From contig DATLQW010000235.1 in the NCBI GenBank assembly GCA_035535035.1, forward strand, positions 1 through 41,282: a stretch of DNA of 41,282 nucleotides, written 5' to 3'. The notes below the pieces were generated by a model that saw only the letters and a program-made list of their open reading frames with translations, was not told where the DNA came from and made no database searches. This stretch comes from JASHVB01 sp035535035. Its GTDB lineage: Bacteria; Pseudomonadota; Alphaproteobacteria; Acetobacterales; Acetobacteraceae. This document shows, one piece after another, positions 1 to 8,533 of this stretch (position 1 is its first letter; the number at the start of each line of letters is the position of its first letter). The position numbers were made by a program, and so were the translations under genes.

Positions 1-88
1 GCCGCGATGATCAGCCCAGGCACCGGGCGTCCTTGGTGAAATCTCCATAGCGCCTGTCCGCCGCCCAACGCCCCGCGTTCGTCCAACG

Positions 89-122
89 GAGCTTCTGCGG
101 CGGCTTCGCGCCGCAGAAGCTC
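89..122. repeat. Perfect 14-bp hairpin
   Basis: The arms at 89-102 and 109-122 are exact reverse complements around the loop GCTTCG. The hairpin lies in a stretch (1-300) where I see no convincing gene. A T-rich stretch follows on the plus strand, so it could end a transcript coming from the left, but there is no clean T run. A dispersed palindromic repeat is equally possible. Confidence 0.5.
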
Positions 123-300
123 TTCATTCGTTTTCGGGACAGGCCTGAGCGGGGCGCCGGTCCGGCCTGCCTCCAGGAATTCCGCCCGTCCAGACTTTGA
201 TACTGAGCCACTACCCGCCTGAGGCAGGTGACTGATCCGACGGTAAAGCCGCCGCCGGCCCGGCGTTGAACCGCGGCCCGCGATGGTAGGGTGTGTTCGG

Positions 301-504
301 ATGCAACAGCCTGTCATCGCACGCAATCCGGACGTCATGGGCGGCACGCAGTGTTCCGCGGAACGCGGAACACGGGTTCCCGTGCAGACATTGCTCGGCT
401 ATCTGGAGGCCGAAGAAGCCATCGACGACGTCCTCGACGGTTTTCCGTCGGTCTCACGGATGCGGCGGCCGGTATGTCTCAGCCATTCGGGCAGTTCGTA
501 TTAA
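301..504 (+). pseudogene. DUF433 antitoxin-like gene, damaged
   Basis: The product matches the DUF433 (VapB-type antitoxin) consensus for most of its length: an N-terminal VIARNPDVMGG, then RGTRVPVQTLLGYLEAEEA and DGFPSVSR. Two things are wrong. Between MGGT and RGTRVP the usual Phe-Arg is replaced by a longer segment, and the DNA there shows a tandem CGCGGAA duplication. After FPSVSR the expected EQAIAVLE-like helix is missing and the tail is unrelated. DUF433 proteins are usually paired with a downstream DUF5615 PIN-like toxin; none is present here. An ATG at 283 is also in frame, but the ATG at 301 starts closer to the domain. It is probably a remnant of a toxin-antitoxin pair, although a small DNA-binding protein may still be made. 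Confidence 0.55.
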
Positions 505-642
505 TCCACCGAACCTGTGGACAAGTCTGTGGGGGAACCCCCTGACGCATGCGTGAAAGCCGCGGTATCCCTGGCGCTCCTAATGATTGCACAAAATTTA
601 GTCATCATCTATCGCGCTGATTTCGCTTGATTTTTATAGCGC

Positions 643-677
643 CGGTTGTCACACGATTGAAAACAATCGAACAACCG
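643..677 (-). terminator. Stem-loop after folB
   Basis: Nested complementary arms CGGTTGT/ACAACCG (643-649, 671-677) and CGATTG/CAATCG (654-659, 664-669) close on an AAAA loop. The structure begins 22 bases past the folB stop on the minus strand, where a transcription terminator would be expected. No T run follows on that strand, so intrinsic termination is uncertain; 3'-end stabilisation is the alternative. Confidence 0.4.
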
Positions 678-699
678 CCGAGTGCGGTTAACCCGATCC

Positions 700-1125
700 T
701 CATCGCGTGGACAAATCGGCTTGCCGCCGCTCGATTTCCACTCCGGCCGATGTTGCATCGGCGAATATGTCGAGCTTCTCCACGCGGATGCGGGCGAGGT
801 GAACGCGCGGGTCGGCCAGACAGGCTTCGGCGATCCGCTCGGCCAGCGTCTCCACCAGCCGGACATGACCGGCGGCGACGATGCCCCGCACCGTGTCGGC
901 GACCTTCTCATAATCCACCACCCGCGACAACTCGTCCCGCCCCACCCGGGCGCGCGACAGGGCGCGAGCGCCGTCGTCCTCCACCCCCAGGTCAACGTTG
1001 ATCCGCACTCGTTGGCGCGCCGCGTGTTCATGCGGATAGATGCCGATGCTGGCGGACAACACGATGTCGCGCAGGAAGACGTGACGTAACGCGCGCGTGC
1101 TGGAGGCGATGCGGGACGCGTCCAT
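700..1125 (-). CDS. folB: Dihydroneopterin aldolase
   Basis: The 141-residue product fits the FolB family (usually about 120 residues). This enzyme converts 7,8-dihydroneopterin to 6-hydroxymethyl-dihydropterin and glycolaldehyde in folate synthesis, in the cytoplasm. Visible family features are VFLRDIVLSASIGIYPHE near the N terminus, the VDYEKVADTVRGIV segment, and the VETLAERIAEACL helix before a final strand RIRVEKLDIF. The ATG at 1125 was chosen because it lies five bases past the stop of the upstream SDR gene; an in-frame upstream ATG at 1188 would overlap that gene. The tight spacing implies one transcript with the SDR gene, which itself looks like a pteridine reductase, so the two probably act in one folate or pterin pathway. 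Confidence 0.9.
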   Translation of the reverse strand: MDASRIASSTRALRHVFLRDIVLSASIGIYPHEHAARQRVRINVDLGVEDDGARALSRARVGRDELSRVVDYEKVADTVRGIVAAGHVRLVETLAERIAEACLADPRVHLARIRVEKLDIFADATSAGVEIERRQADLSTR

Positions 1126-1129
1126 TGGA

Positions 1130-1921
1130 CTATTCCTCCGACGGCGGTGCGCCGCACCCGGCGGCCCATTGCAGGTGCTGTCCGCCATCCAGTGCCAGCA
1201 TCTGCCCGGTCATTGCCGGCAAAGCGAGGATGGCGACGATAGCGCGGCCGATCTCCTCCGGGCCGGCGCCATGCCGCAGCGGCACCGAGTCCGCCTGGCG
1301 GCCGAATTGCTCCTGGCTCTGGCGCGCGTTGGGCAGCGAGGGGCCGGGGCCGATGGCGTTCACCCGGATGCGCGGGGCCAGCGCCAGGGCCATGCTCTGC
1401 GTCAGCGCCCACAACCCGGCCTTGGACAGCGTGTAGGAGACGAAATGCGGGGTGATCGACCAGACCCGCTGATCGAGCATGTTGATGATGGCACCCTGGG
1501 CGGTGTCGGGCAGGAGGCGGGAGAAGTGCTGGGTCAGTACGAAGGGCGCGCGCAGGTTGGGTCCGAGATGGGCGTCCCAGGAGGTACGGGTGGCGTCGTA
1601 CCACTCGTCGCGCTCGAAGCGGCTGGCATTGTTGACCAGCACGCCGATCGGGCCGAGCGCCGCGGTGGCCTGCGGCAGCAAGGCGGCCGTTTCCGCCTCG
1701 TCGCCGAGGTCGGCCTGCAGCGGTGCGGCGCGGCGGCCGAGGCGGATTATGTCGTCGCAGGTCGCGACGCAGGCGGCGCGGCTGGCACGGCAGTGCACGG
1801 CGACGTCGAACCCCGCCTCGGCCAGGGCGAGCGCGATGGCGCGGCCGATCCGCTGCGCGCCGCCGGTGACCAGGGCGGCACGCGGGATGGCGGGGGGGAT
1901 CGCGGCGGAAAGTGGTGGCAT
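1130..1921 (-). CDS. SDR oxidoreductase, pteridine-reductase-like
   Basis: A 263-residue short-chain dehydrogenase with a Rossmann fold. The cofactor motif reads TGGAQRIG, that is TGxxxRxG, which is typical of pteridine reductases (PTR1, FolM) rather than the commoner TGxxxGxG. NNAS follows the central strand, and the catalytic Tyr and Lys are in SYTLSKAGL. Its position directly upstream of folB supports reduction of dihydropterin or dihydrofolate with NADPH. The ATG at 1919-1921 begins MPPLSAAIPPAIPRAALVTGG and is preferred to an upstream extension in the same frame that has no family similarity. Its 5' end (1811-1905) is repeated in degenerate form at 6646-6740. Pteridine reductase is inferred; a generic SDR role remains possible. 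Confidence 0.8.
   Translation of the reverse strand: MPPLSAAIPPAIPRAALVTGGAQRIGRAIALALAEAGFDVAVHCRASRAACVATCDDIIRLGRRAAPLQADLGDEAETAALLPQATAALGPIGVLVNNASRFERDEWYDATRTSWDAHLGPNLRAPFVLTQHFSRLLPDTAQGAIINMLDQRVWSITPHFVSYTLSKAGLWALTQSMALALAPRIRVNAIGPGPSLPNARQSQEQFGRQADSVPLRHGAGPEEIGRAIVAILALPAMTGQMLALDGGQHLQWAAGCGAPPSEE
1811..1905 (-). repeat. Left copy of duplicated SDR 5' segment
   Basis: This part of the SDR gene matches 6646-6740 closely over about 95 bases; the shared core includes GGCCGATCCGCTGCGCG. Together with the ATPase fragment at 2161-2304 (matched at 6798-6941) it shows that a divergent SDR/ABC junction exists twice, once on each side of the RND cassette. Confidence 0.75.
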
Positions 1922-2160
1922 GAAGGTGTCGTCGCCCGCCTTGCTGCGGTGGTTGAGCGGGGTGGCATAGCGCGGATGGCGGCGGGCGTGCAAAAGCCGC
2001 ACGCCGCGTGGCGGGAGAACCAAGCGTGCGCAAGATGGCCGCGGGAAGCGCAAAGCCGGTCGCACCGGGACAATTTCGTACTGCCGCAGGGCGACATGCA
2101 CGCGCGACGCATGCCATTTCAGGTAGTCGTTCGGGCCGAATCGCACGCGGGAGCCAGGCG

Positions 2161-2304
2161 ATGGCGGCGATGATCGAGGTTCTCGGCGTTGTGAAGCGGT
2201 TCGGCAGGTTCAACGCCGCCGACCGCCTCCGCTTCAGCGTTGACGCAGATGCGATCCGCCCGTTGCCCGGGCCGAACGGCGCCGGCACGACGACCACGAT
2301 CAAG
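2161..2304 (+). pseudogene. Truncated ABC transporter ATPase 5' fragment
   Basis: These 48 codons align without gaps to the first 48 codons of the intact ATPase gene at 6798: both begin MAAMIEVL and both keep PNGAG followed by TTTIK. The Walker A lysine is lost (GAGKT has become GAGTT), and the similarity stops after the IK codons. The gene is therefore a dead fragment. Its upstream region also resembles that of the intact gene (a GGGAG shortly before the ATG). The same reading frame continues into the adaptor gene, but the adaptor has its own start, so I do not treat this as a fusion protein. Confidence 0.75.
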
Positions 2305-2370
2305 CTCCAGGATCGCCATCAGCCGCGCTTCGCCCGGCCCAAACGTTGGGAATTTGTCACAGGAGGCACA

Positions 2371-3570
2371 TTGGCGCCCAACCTTGCTTTGCCTAACCTG
2401 CTTGCAATGGCCAACCCTGCGAACACCCAGGGACGCCCGGCGCGCCGGACGTCTGCCACGGCGGCCGGAGCCGGCCGTTGCGCACGTCCGCCCGCCGGGC
2501 GCAGGTTCGGGAACGGAACCTGTGCCGGCAATCCGCCATGGGCGCCGGCACTCCTGGGAGTGGCGCTCGCGATCGGCCTGCTGGCGGGCTCCGCCCCGGC
2601 CCGGGCGGGCAACGGCACGGTGGTTGCCGAAGCGAAACCCTTCGTCACCCATTTCACGGCCTACGGCCAAGTGGAGCCTATCACCATCCTCAAGCTCCGG
2701 GCGGCAACCACCGGCGTGGTGGACGGGCTCGATGTCGTGCCCGGCGCCGAGGTGACTGCCCAGACGATGCTCGCCCGCCTGACGGGTCCGACGGCCGCGG
2801 CCGAACTCGCGGATCGCACGGCGGCCGTCGCCAGTGCGAAGGCCGTCTTCGCGACGGCCCGAAAGGCGTTCGGCATCCAGCGCCAGAACCTTGGTCTCCA
2901 TCTCAGCACGGAGCAGACCGTATTCCAGGCGAGAGCTGCACTGCTCACGGCCCGGGCCGGTCTCGACAGTGCGCAATCCCGGCTTCAGGCGGTTCGCAGC
3001 GAACTGGCCGTGCGATCTCCGAAATCCGGACATGTGCTCACCGTCGCCGTCGCCGACGGGGAGCGCGTCGAGGCGGGCCAGACCGTCCTCACCATCGAGC
3101 CGGCCGATGACCTGTGGCTCAAGGCGTCGTTCTATGGAGCGGATGCGGGTGCGATCCGGCCGGGGATGCAGGGCCGGTTCCGGCCGGCCGGCGGCGGCCC
3201 AACCATCCCCATCGAGGTCCGCAGCATCCTTGGCACGCTGCGCCCGGACGGCGGGCTGGTTGCCGGATCCGTGGCGGCGCTGCCGGCGCCGGAATGGCGA
3301 AGCGGCGAGTCCGGGGCGGTAGTGCTGGATGGTCAAAAAGGGACGTTGCCGGCCGTGCCGACCCGCGCCTTGATCCTCGACCAGGGAAGCTGGTGGGTGA
3401 TGGTCCACAGCAGCCGCGGCAACGAGCGGCGAGCCGTGGTCCCGGGAGCCACGCAGGGCGACCTGACGCTGATCCGCCACGGTCTCGCCGCCGGTTCGGA
3501 GGTGGTTGTCGAGAATCCCTACCTCGAATTCCACAAAGATTTCTCCCGTGCTTACCAGCAGCCCGATTGA
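2371..3570 (+). CDS. RND efflux periplasmic adaptor (MFP)
   Basis: This membrane fusion protein would bridge the inner-membrane RND pump and an outer-membrane channel. A hydrophobic segment, WAPALLGVALAIGLLAGSAP, ends in an ARA cleavage-like site. Next come a first lipoyl half-motif (GVVDGLDVVPGAEVTAQT), an alpha-hairpin rich in Ala, Gln and Arg, a second lipoyl half (SGHVLTVAVADGERVEAG), and beta-barrel and membrane-proximal domains. The TTG at 2371 follows AGGAGG at 2361-2366, and I take it as the start. The first ATG, at 2407, has no ribosome binding site. The gene overlaps the pump gene by one base (TGATG), so they are co-translated. No TolC-type gene is present, so an outer-membrane partner must come from elsewhere. 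The substrate is unknown. Confidence 0.8.
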   Translation: MAPNLALPNLLAMANPANTQGRPARRTSATAAGAGRCARPPAGRRFGNGTCAGNPPWAPALLGVALAIGLLAGSAPARAGNGTVVAEAKPFVTHFTAYGQVEPITILKLRAATTGVVDGLDVVPGAEVTAQTMLARLTGPTAAAELADRTAAVASAKAVFATARKAFGIQRQNLGLHLSTEQTVFQARAALLTARAGLDSAQSRLQAVRSELAVRSPKSGHVLTVAVADGERVEAGQTVLTIEPADDLWLKASFYGADAGAIRPGMQGRFRPAGGGPTIPIEVRSILGTLRPDGGLVAGSVAALPAPEWRSGESGAVVLDGQKGTLPAVPTRALILDQGSWWVMVHSSRGNERRAVVPGATQGDLTLIRHGLAAGSEVVVENPYLEFHKDFSRAYQQPD

Positions 3571-6500
3571 TGCCGGTATCGGAACGGTTCTCCCGGCTGT
3601 CGGCGCACCCCGTGCTATGGGGTTTGGTCTATGGCGGGCTCATCGCCTATGGCGTGCACGCACTGCTTGCCATGCCTGTCGAGGTGCTTCCGCCATTCGA
3701 CTTTCCGCAGATCAGCGTCATCATGCACGAGCCGGGCGCGACCGCGACCGAGCTGGAAACGCTGGTCGTTCGCCCGCTCGAAGGCCGCATCCTGACGCTG
3801 CCGGACGTGTCGGGCGTGCGCTCCACAATGGGGCGCGGCTCGGTCGAGATCGATGTCCAGTTCCACCAGGGAACCAACGCGCAGCAGGATCTGCAGGCGG
3901 TGCAGACCGCGATCGACCGTGCCCGCGCACGGTTGCCGGCTGCGGTCCACCCGTACGCGCAGGTGATGGGCAACGCGATCAACGAGGTCGCGGACTATGC
4001 GCTGACCGTTCCGCCGGCGCTCGATCCGGCGGAGGTGGAGCGCATGGTGCGCACGCGGGTGGTTCCTGCGCTGCGGGCGTTGCCCGGCGTCCGGCAGGTA
4101 GAAATCTACGGCGTGGGCGACGAGGCTCTGTGGATCCAGCCGAACCTGCAGGCGCTGCAGCGCTACGGCGTCGCGGTCACGGCCATCGCCAAGGCGGTCC
4201 GGGCGCAGGTGCTGCTGGCGCCCGGCGGCTACCTGGGTATCGGCCACCAGGACGTGCTGATCGAAGCACGCAACCTGCCGGCGCGCGCGGCGGACCTCGC
4301 CCGGGTTCCCGTCGCGGGACCGGACGGGCCGATTCCGCTGGAGAATCTGGCGCGAATCGTACGGGCGCCGGTTCCCACCAAAAACGCCGCGCTGTTCGAC
4401 GGGCGCCCGAGCATCGCCCTGACCGTGTTCAAACAGGCCAACGCCTCGACGGTGCCGGTCACCGCGGCGGTCGCACGCACGGTGTCCGGGATGCGCGGCC
4501 AGCTTCCGCCGGGCGTGCGCTGGGTGCGGATCTATAGCCAGGGCTATCTGGTCCATCTCATCGGCACCGATCTCGGCCGGAACCTGCTCATCGGCGCTGT
4601 TCTGGCGATTGGCGTGTTGGTCTGGGTGCTGGGCGCCGGGCGGGGCATCTGGACGCTGGCACTCAGCATCCCGCTCGCCTTGCTGTTCGGCATCGCCGGT
4701 CTCCATGCCGTCGGCCAGACACTCAACCTCATGACGCTCGGCGCGCTGACGGTCGCCGTCGGCATGCTCGCCGACGACGCGGTCATCGTGCTGGAGAGCA
4801 TCTATTACCGCTGGGAGCAGGGAGACGAGCGCTGGGCAGGAATCCGGCATGGTCTCCGGGACATCGCCGGCCCCGACGTGACGGGCACGCTGACCGCCGT
4901 GGCGGTCTTTGTTCCGCTGGTGTTTGTCGGGGGACTTGCGGGCCTGTTCTTTGTCCCCTTCGCGCTGGCGATGACGCTGGCATTGCTCGGCTCGCTGATT
5001 ATCTCGCTCAGCATGATTCCGCTGGGGCTGGGCTTCCTGAAGGCGCGGCCGGCGGCGGCGCAGACCGCGGGCGGCCGCGCGGTGGACCGGCTGCGCCGCT
5101 GGAACGGACGCGTGCTGGACCTGGCGATCCGGCACCCGCGCCTCAGCCTGGCGTTCTGCGTGGCGTTCCTGCTGGTTTGCCTGGCCGGGCTGGCGGTGGT
5201 CCCGGTCGATTTCCTCCCGCTGCCGAACGAAGGCGTGCTGCTGGACAGCTTCACGCTGCCTCCGGGCAGTTCGTTGCTGGATACGGAAGCCGCCGTCGCG
5301 ACCATCACGAAGCGGCTGCGCGCCGATCCCGCCGTCGCGCATGTTTTCGCGCGCATCGGGTCTCCGGCCAGCAGCGCGTACACGGAGCCGGCCTATGCCG
5401 GAGAGATCCAGATCATGCTCCGGCCCGGCCTGGCGGTGAACTCGCTCGACCGGATCGGCGACCGGCTGCTGGCCAGGAGCCAAATGAGGGGCGTGCAGCA
5501 GGCGATCGACACACCGACGATCGAGCGGCTGGGCGAAAGCCTGTCCGGGCTGCCGCAACCCTTCGTGATTCACCTGTATGGCAGCGACATCCCGACGCTG
5601 CGGGCGATTTCGGAGCGCGCCGTCGCGGCGCTGCGCAAGATTCCAGCGTTGTCGGACGTCTTCAACAACGATGCCTATCCGGTCACCCAGTTGCGGGTGG
5701 TCCCCAAATCCGGCGCGCTGACCGCCTACGGCGTGACGCCGGCGCAACTCTATGACCAGCTCAGGCTGCTGGTAGCGGGAGAGGTCATCGGGACGGTGCC
5801 GCAGGGCGATTACTCTCTCGCGCTGTATTTGCGACTGGCCGGCGCTCCCGGCCTGTCGCTTGCGTCGCTTCGGAGCCTGCCGATCCGCACCGACGGGTGG
5901 ACCCCGCTTGGGCAGCTCGCCGATATCGAGATGCTGCCGACGCCGAACCAGATCCGCCATATCGACGGCGCCCGCGCGCTCGACATCCTTGCCACGCCGA
6001 CGGGTTCGCCGGGCGCGGCGATCAGCGCGGCAAAACGGGCCCTCGCGCAACTGAACCTGCCGGCCGGCTACCGGGTCGGTTTCGGCGGGCTCTACCTGGA
6101 ACTCGAACACACCGCGATCGAGCTGGGAATTGCCGCGGTCGCGGCGGTCGTCCTCATGGCCGGCATTCTCGTTCTGCAATTCGACGGCGCACTGGTGCCG
6201 GGCCTGCTGCTGCTGCAGATCCCGCTGGCACTGACGGGTGGGGCGTTTGCCCTGGTCGTGAGCGGTGTCGGCCTGAACGCGACGGGCATGATCGCGTTCC
6301 TGACATTGATCGGCATCGGACTGAACCACGGCATCGTGCTGCTTTACCGGGCGCGCCGGAACGAGGCGGAGGGACTGTCCCCGGAGGCCGCGACAAGGGA
6401 AGCCGTGCGCGTGCGTTTCCGGCCGATCCTGCTGACCACGCTGACCGCCGTGGCGGGGATGCTGCCGACCGCCCTGGGCTGGGGCGAAGGCGCCGCCCCC

Positions 6501-6665
6501 GAGCAGGGCCTAGCGCTGGTCATCCTCGGCGGCATCGTCTGGAGCGCGATGCTGAGCACCAACCTGATTCCCGCCCTGTATATCCATCGTCGCCGGCGAA
6601 CGACGGGCGCACGCATTGCAGGCCCGCCCGGCGCGGGCGAACGAACCCCGCCTCCGCCAGGGTGA
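3570..6665 (+). CDS. RND efflux permease
   Basis: The 1031-residue length is normal for a proton-driven RND pump of the inner membrane. The N terminus has a first membrane helix followed by MPVEVLPPFDFPQISV, the family's opening of the porter domain. Helices near residues 340-490 include GMLADDAVIVLESI (about 398-411), where the acidic residues match the proton-relay position. A second repeat begins near residue 520, and the last helix cluster contains GLNHGIVLLYRARR. The sequence sits between the hydrophobe/amphiphile (HAE) and heavy-metal (HME) subfamilies, so the substrate is open. The last dozen codons run into a degenerate copy of the SDR gene read antisense, so the C-terminal tail (ERTPPPPG) is probably an acquired junction product. 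Confidence 0.85.
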   Translation: MPVSERFSRLSAHPVLWGLVYGGLIAYGVHALLAMPVEVLPPFDFPQISVIMHEPGATATELETLVVRPLEGRILTLPDVSGVRSTMGRGSVEIDVQFHQGTNAQQDLQAVQTAIDRARARLPAAVHPYAQVMGNAINEVADYALTVPPALDPAEVERMVRTRVVPALRALPGVRQVEIYGVGDEALWIQPNLQALQRYGVAVTAIAKAVRAQVLLAPGGYLGIGHQDVLIEARNLPARAADLARVPVAGPDGPIPLENLARIVRAPVPTKNAALFDGRPSIALTVFKQANASTVPVTAAVARTVSGMRGQLPPGVRWVRIYSQGYLVHLIGTDLGRNLLIGAVLAIGVLVWVLGAGRGIWTLALSIPLALLFGIAGLHAVGQTLNLMTLGALTVAVGMLADDAVIVLESIYYRWEQGDERWAGIRHGLRDIAGPDVTGTLTAVAVFVPLVFVGGLAGLFFVPFALAMTLALLGSLIISLSMIPLGLGFLKARPAAAQTAGGRAVDRLRRWNGRVLDLAIRHPRLSLAFCVAFLLVCLAGLAVVPVDFLPLPNEGVLLDSFTLPPGSSLLDTEAAVATITKRLRADPAVAHVFARIGSPASSAYTEPAYAGEIQIMLRPGLAVNSLDRIGDRLLARSQMRGVQQAIDTPTIERLGESLSGLPQPFVIHLYGSDIPTLRAISERAVAALRKIPALSDVFNNDAYPVTQLRVVPKSGALTAYGVTPAQLYDQLRLLVAGEVIGTVPQGDYSLALYLRLAGAPGLSLASLRSLPIRTDGWTPLGQLADIEMLPTPNQIRHIDGARALDILATPTGSPGAAISAAKRALAQLNLPAGYRVGFGGLYLELEHTAIELGIAAVAAVVLMAGILVLQFDGALVPGLLLLQIPLALTGGAFALVVSGVGLNATGMIAFLTLIGIGLNHGIVLLYRARRNEAEGLSPEAATREAVRVRFRPILLTTLTAVAGMLPTALGWGEGAAPEQGLALVILGGIVWSAMLSTNLIPALYIHRRRRTTGARIAGPPGAGERTPPPPG

Positions 6666-6740
6666 GCGCGCGGGCGTGGCCGATCCGCTGCGCGCTGCCG
6701 GTGGCCGGAACGGCGGGTGGAGGCGGCGGCGGGGATGTCG
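6646..6740 (-). pseudogene. Truncated SDR gene fragment
   Basis: Read on the minus strand this stretch encodes ATGSAQRIG...ALTLAEAGF, matching VTGGAQRIG...ALALAEAGF of the intact SDR at 1130-1921. It is cut off after about 30 codons by the 3' end of the RND permease gene and has no start codon of its own. It marks the right-hand junction of the RND cassette. Confidence 0.7.
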
Positions 6741-6797
6741 CCTGATCCGGTCAATTCCCGGCGAGCCCCAAGCCGATATCTGGGAGGAGCATGCGCG

Positions 6798-7595
6798 ATG
6801 GCGGCGATGATCGAGGTTCTCGACGTTGTGAAGCAGTTCGGGACGTTCAGGGCCTTGGACCGCATCTCGTTCAGCGTTGCCGAAGGCACGATCCGGGCGT
6901 TCCTCGGCCCGAACGGCGCCGGCAAGACGACCACGATCAAGATCTTGACCACCGTGCTCGCACCGACCTCGGGACGGATCAAGGTCGCCGGCTACGATCC
7001 GGTGCGCGAGCCCACCGCGGTCCGCCGCGCCTTCGGCATCGTCTTCCAGGACCCGAGCCTGGACGACGAACTCACGGCGTACGAAAACATGCAGTTGCAC
7101 GGCGTACTCTACGGCGTGCCGCGCAAGGAGCTGCGCGATCGGACGGAGGCGCTGCTTGGCTTCGTCGGGCTGTGGGAACGGCGGAACGACTACGTCAAGC
7201 AGTTCTCCGGCGGCATGAAGCGCCGGCTGGAGATCGCGCGGGCCTTCCTGCATCAGCCGCGCCTGCTGTTCCTCGACGAACCGACGCTCGGGCTGGACCC
7301 GCAGACACGCAGCCACATCTGGGAATTCGTGCGCGGGCTGTCCCGCGAACACCAGGTCACCGTGTTCTTCACCACCCACGGGATGGAAGAGGCCGAGCGC
7401 GTGGCTGACGACATCACGGTGATCGATCACGGCCGGGTGGTCGCGGAGGGCACCGCCGCATCGCTGAAAGACCAGACCGGCACCGGCACCCTGGAAGAAG
7501 CGTTCATCGCGCTCACCGGGCGGGACATTCGCGAGGACGCAGCGGGTCCGGCCGACCGGATGCGGATGATGCGCCGCGCGTGGCGAGGCCGATGA
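6798..7595 (+). CDS. ABC-2 type exporter ATPase (DrrA-like)
   Basis: A 265-residue ATP-binding subunit. Walker A GPNGAGKTT is at residues 37-45, the Q-loop VFQDPSLDDELTAYEN near 82-97, the signature FSGGMKRRLEIA near 136-148, Walker B LLFLDEPTLG near 156-165 and the H-loop FTTHGMEEAE near 191. The overall pattern matches DrrA-type ATPases that power ABC-2 exporters of drugs, lipids or polysaccharides. GGGAGGA at 6782-6788 supports the ATG at 6798. The stop codon overlaps the permease start (ATGA), so the two form an operon. A truncated duplicate of the 5' end lies at 2161-2304. The substrate cannot be told from the sequence. Confidence 0.88.
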   Translation: MAAMIEVLDVVKQFGTFRALDRISFSVAEGTIRAFLGPNGAGKTTTIKILTTVLAPTSGRIKVAGYDPVREPTAVRRAFGIVFQDPSLDDELTAYENMQLHGVLYGVPRKELRDRTEALLGFVGLWERRNDYVKQFSGGMKRRLEIARAFLHQPRLLFLDEPTLGLDPQTRSHIWEFVRGLSREHQVTVFFTTHGMEEAERVADDITVIDHGRVVAEGTAASLKDQTGTGTLEEAFIALTGRDIREDAAGPADRMRMMRRAWRGR

Positions 7596-8341
7596 TGCGC
7601 GCGGTGTGGATTCTCTGGCTGCGCCAGATCAAGCGCTACTCGCGGTCGCGCTCGCGGATGATCGGCTCGCTCGGCCAGCCGATCCTGTTCCTGTTCGCGC
7701 TGGGGTTTGGTTTCGGTCCGATCTTCGCGCGCGCCGGTCATGGCAACTATCTGGAGTTCGTGGCACCGGGCATCATCGCGATGGGGATCATCTTCAACGC
7801 GGTGTTCGGCGGCATCGAGATCATCTGGGACCGGCAGTTCGGGTTCCTCAAGGAAACGCTGGTGGCGCCGGTGCCGCGGCTTGCCATCGTGCTCGGTCGC
7901 ACGCTTGGGGGCGCGACGACGGCACTGCTGCAAGGCGTTATCGTCCTGGTCATCTGCCTTCTAGCAGGCTTTCGCATCCACCATCCCCTGCTCGCACCGC
8001 TCGCGCTGGTCTTCATGTTCCTGATCGCGCTGGTGTTCAGCGCGATCGGCACGGCGATCGGCTCGGTGCTGAAGGACATGCAGGGGTTTCAGCTCATCAT
8101 GAATTTCCTTGTCCTTCCGTTGTTCTTCTTCTCGAACGCATTGTTCCCGGTGACCGGGCTGCCGGCACCGCTGCGGATCGCCGTCCGGCTGAACCCGCTG
8201 AGCTACGGCGTTGCCGGCATGCGCGATGCACTCGCCGGCAACGCGTCGCTGAACATGGTGGCGGACCTTGGCGTGCTTGGGGCGCTGGCGGCCGTGCTGC
8301 TCGGCGTCAGCAGCCTGCTGTTCTCCCGGATCGAGGTTTGA
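7592..8341 (+). CDS. ABC-2 type exporter permease (DrrB-like)
   Basis: A 249-residue integral membrane protein with about six hydrophobic segments. The first follows a basic N terminus (QIKRYSRSRSRM). The ABC-2 membrane signature is recognisable as LVLPLFFFSNALFPVTGLPA followed by NPLSYGVAGMRDAL. It pairs with the ATPase encoded immediately upstream; the ATG at 7592 overlaps the ATPase stop as ATGA. A GTG at 7580 is also in frame, and the ATG at 7595 is a third option. It forms the transmembrane channel of the exporter. Confidence 0.87.
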   Translation: MMRAVWILWLRQIKRYSRSRSRMIGSLGQPILFLFALGFGFGPIFARAGHGNYLEFVAPGIIAMGIIFNAVFGGIEIIWDRQFGFLKETLVAPVPRLAIVLGRTLGGATTALLQGVIVLVICLLAGFRIHHPLLAPLALVFMFLIALVFSAIGTAIGSVLKDMQGFQLIMNFLVLPLFFFSNALFPVTGLPAPLRIAVRLNPLSYGVAGMRDALAGNASLNMVADLGVLGALAAVLLGVSSLLFSRIEV

Positions 8342-8533
8342 GGCGGAAAAACGGGCGGGATGCGCCGGTCGAGGGAGGCCGCGAAAGCGCGGCCCCGGTC
8401 CGCTTCGACCCCATGTTGCCGGCGCCGGCCCGGCGTTTGTGGCGGCAACATGGTGGCCGCCGCCGGGCTCCGGCGGGTCGGTGGCGCGGGCGCCTGGCAT
8501 TGCCGACGCGAAGGCGCCACGCGACGCATTAAA

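Noticed and set aside
11..240. Sequence resembling the end of an IS21-type element (GTGGCTCAGTATCAA on the minus strand)
   Set aside because: No transposase and no second end are in the window. The likeness rests on memory of similar ends and cannot be tested here.
520..545. TGTGGACAA resembling a DnaA box, in a patch near an AT-rich stretch
   Set aside because: Only one near match was found, with no cluster of boxes and no replication gene nearby, so an origin cannot be supported.
2008..3570. A fusion of ABC ATPase and RND adaptor
   Set aside because: The ATPase part is a truncated duplicate without a working Walker A, and the adaptor has its own AGGAGG and start at 2371.
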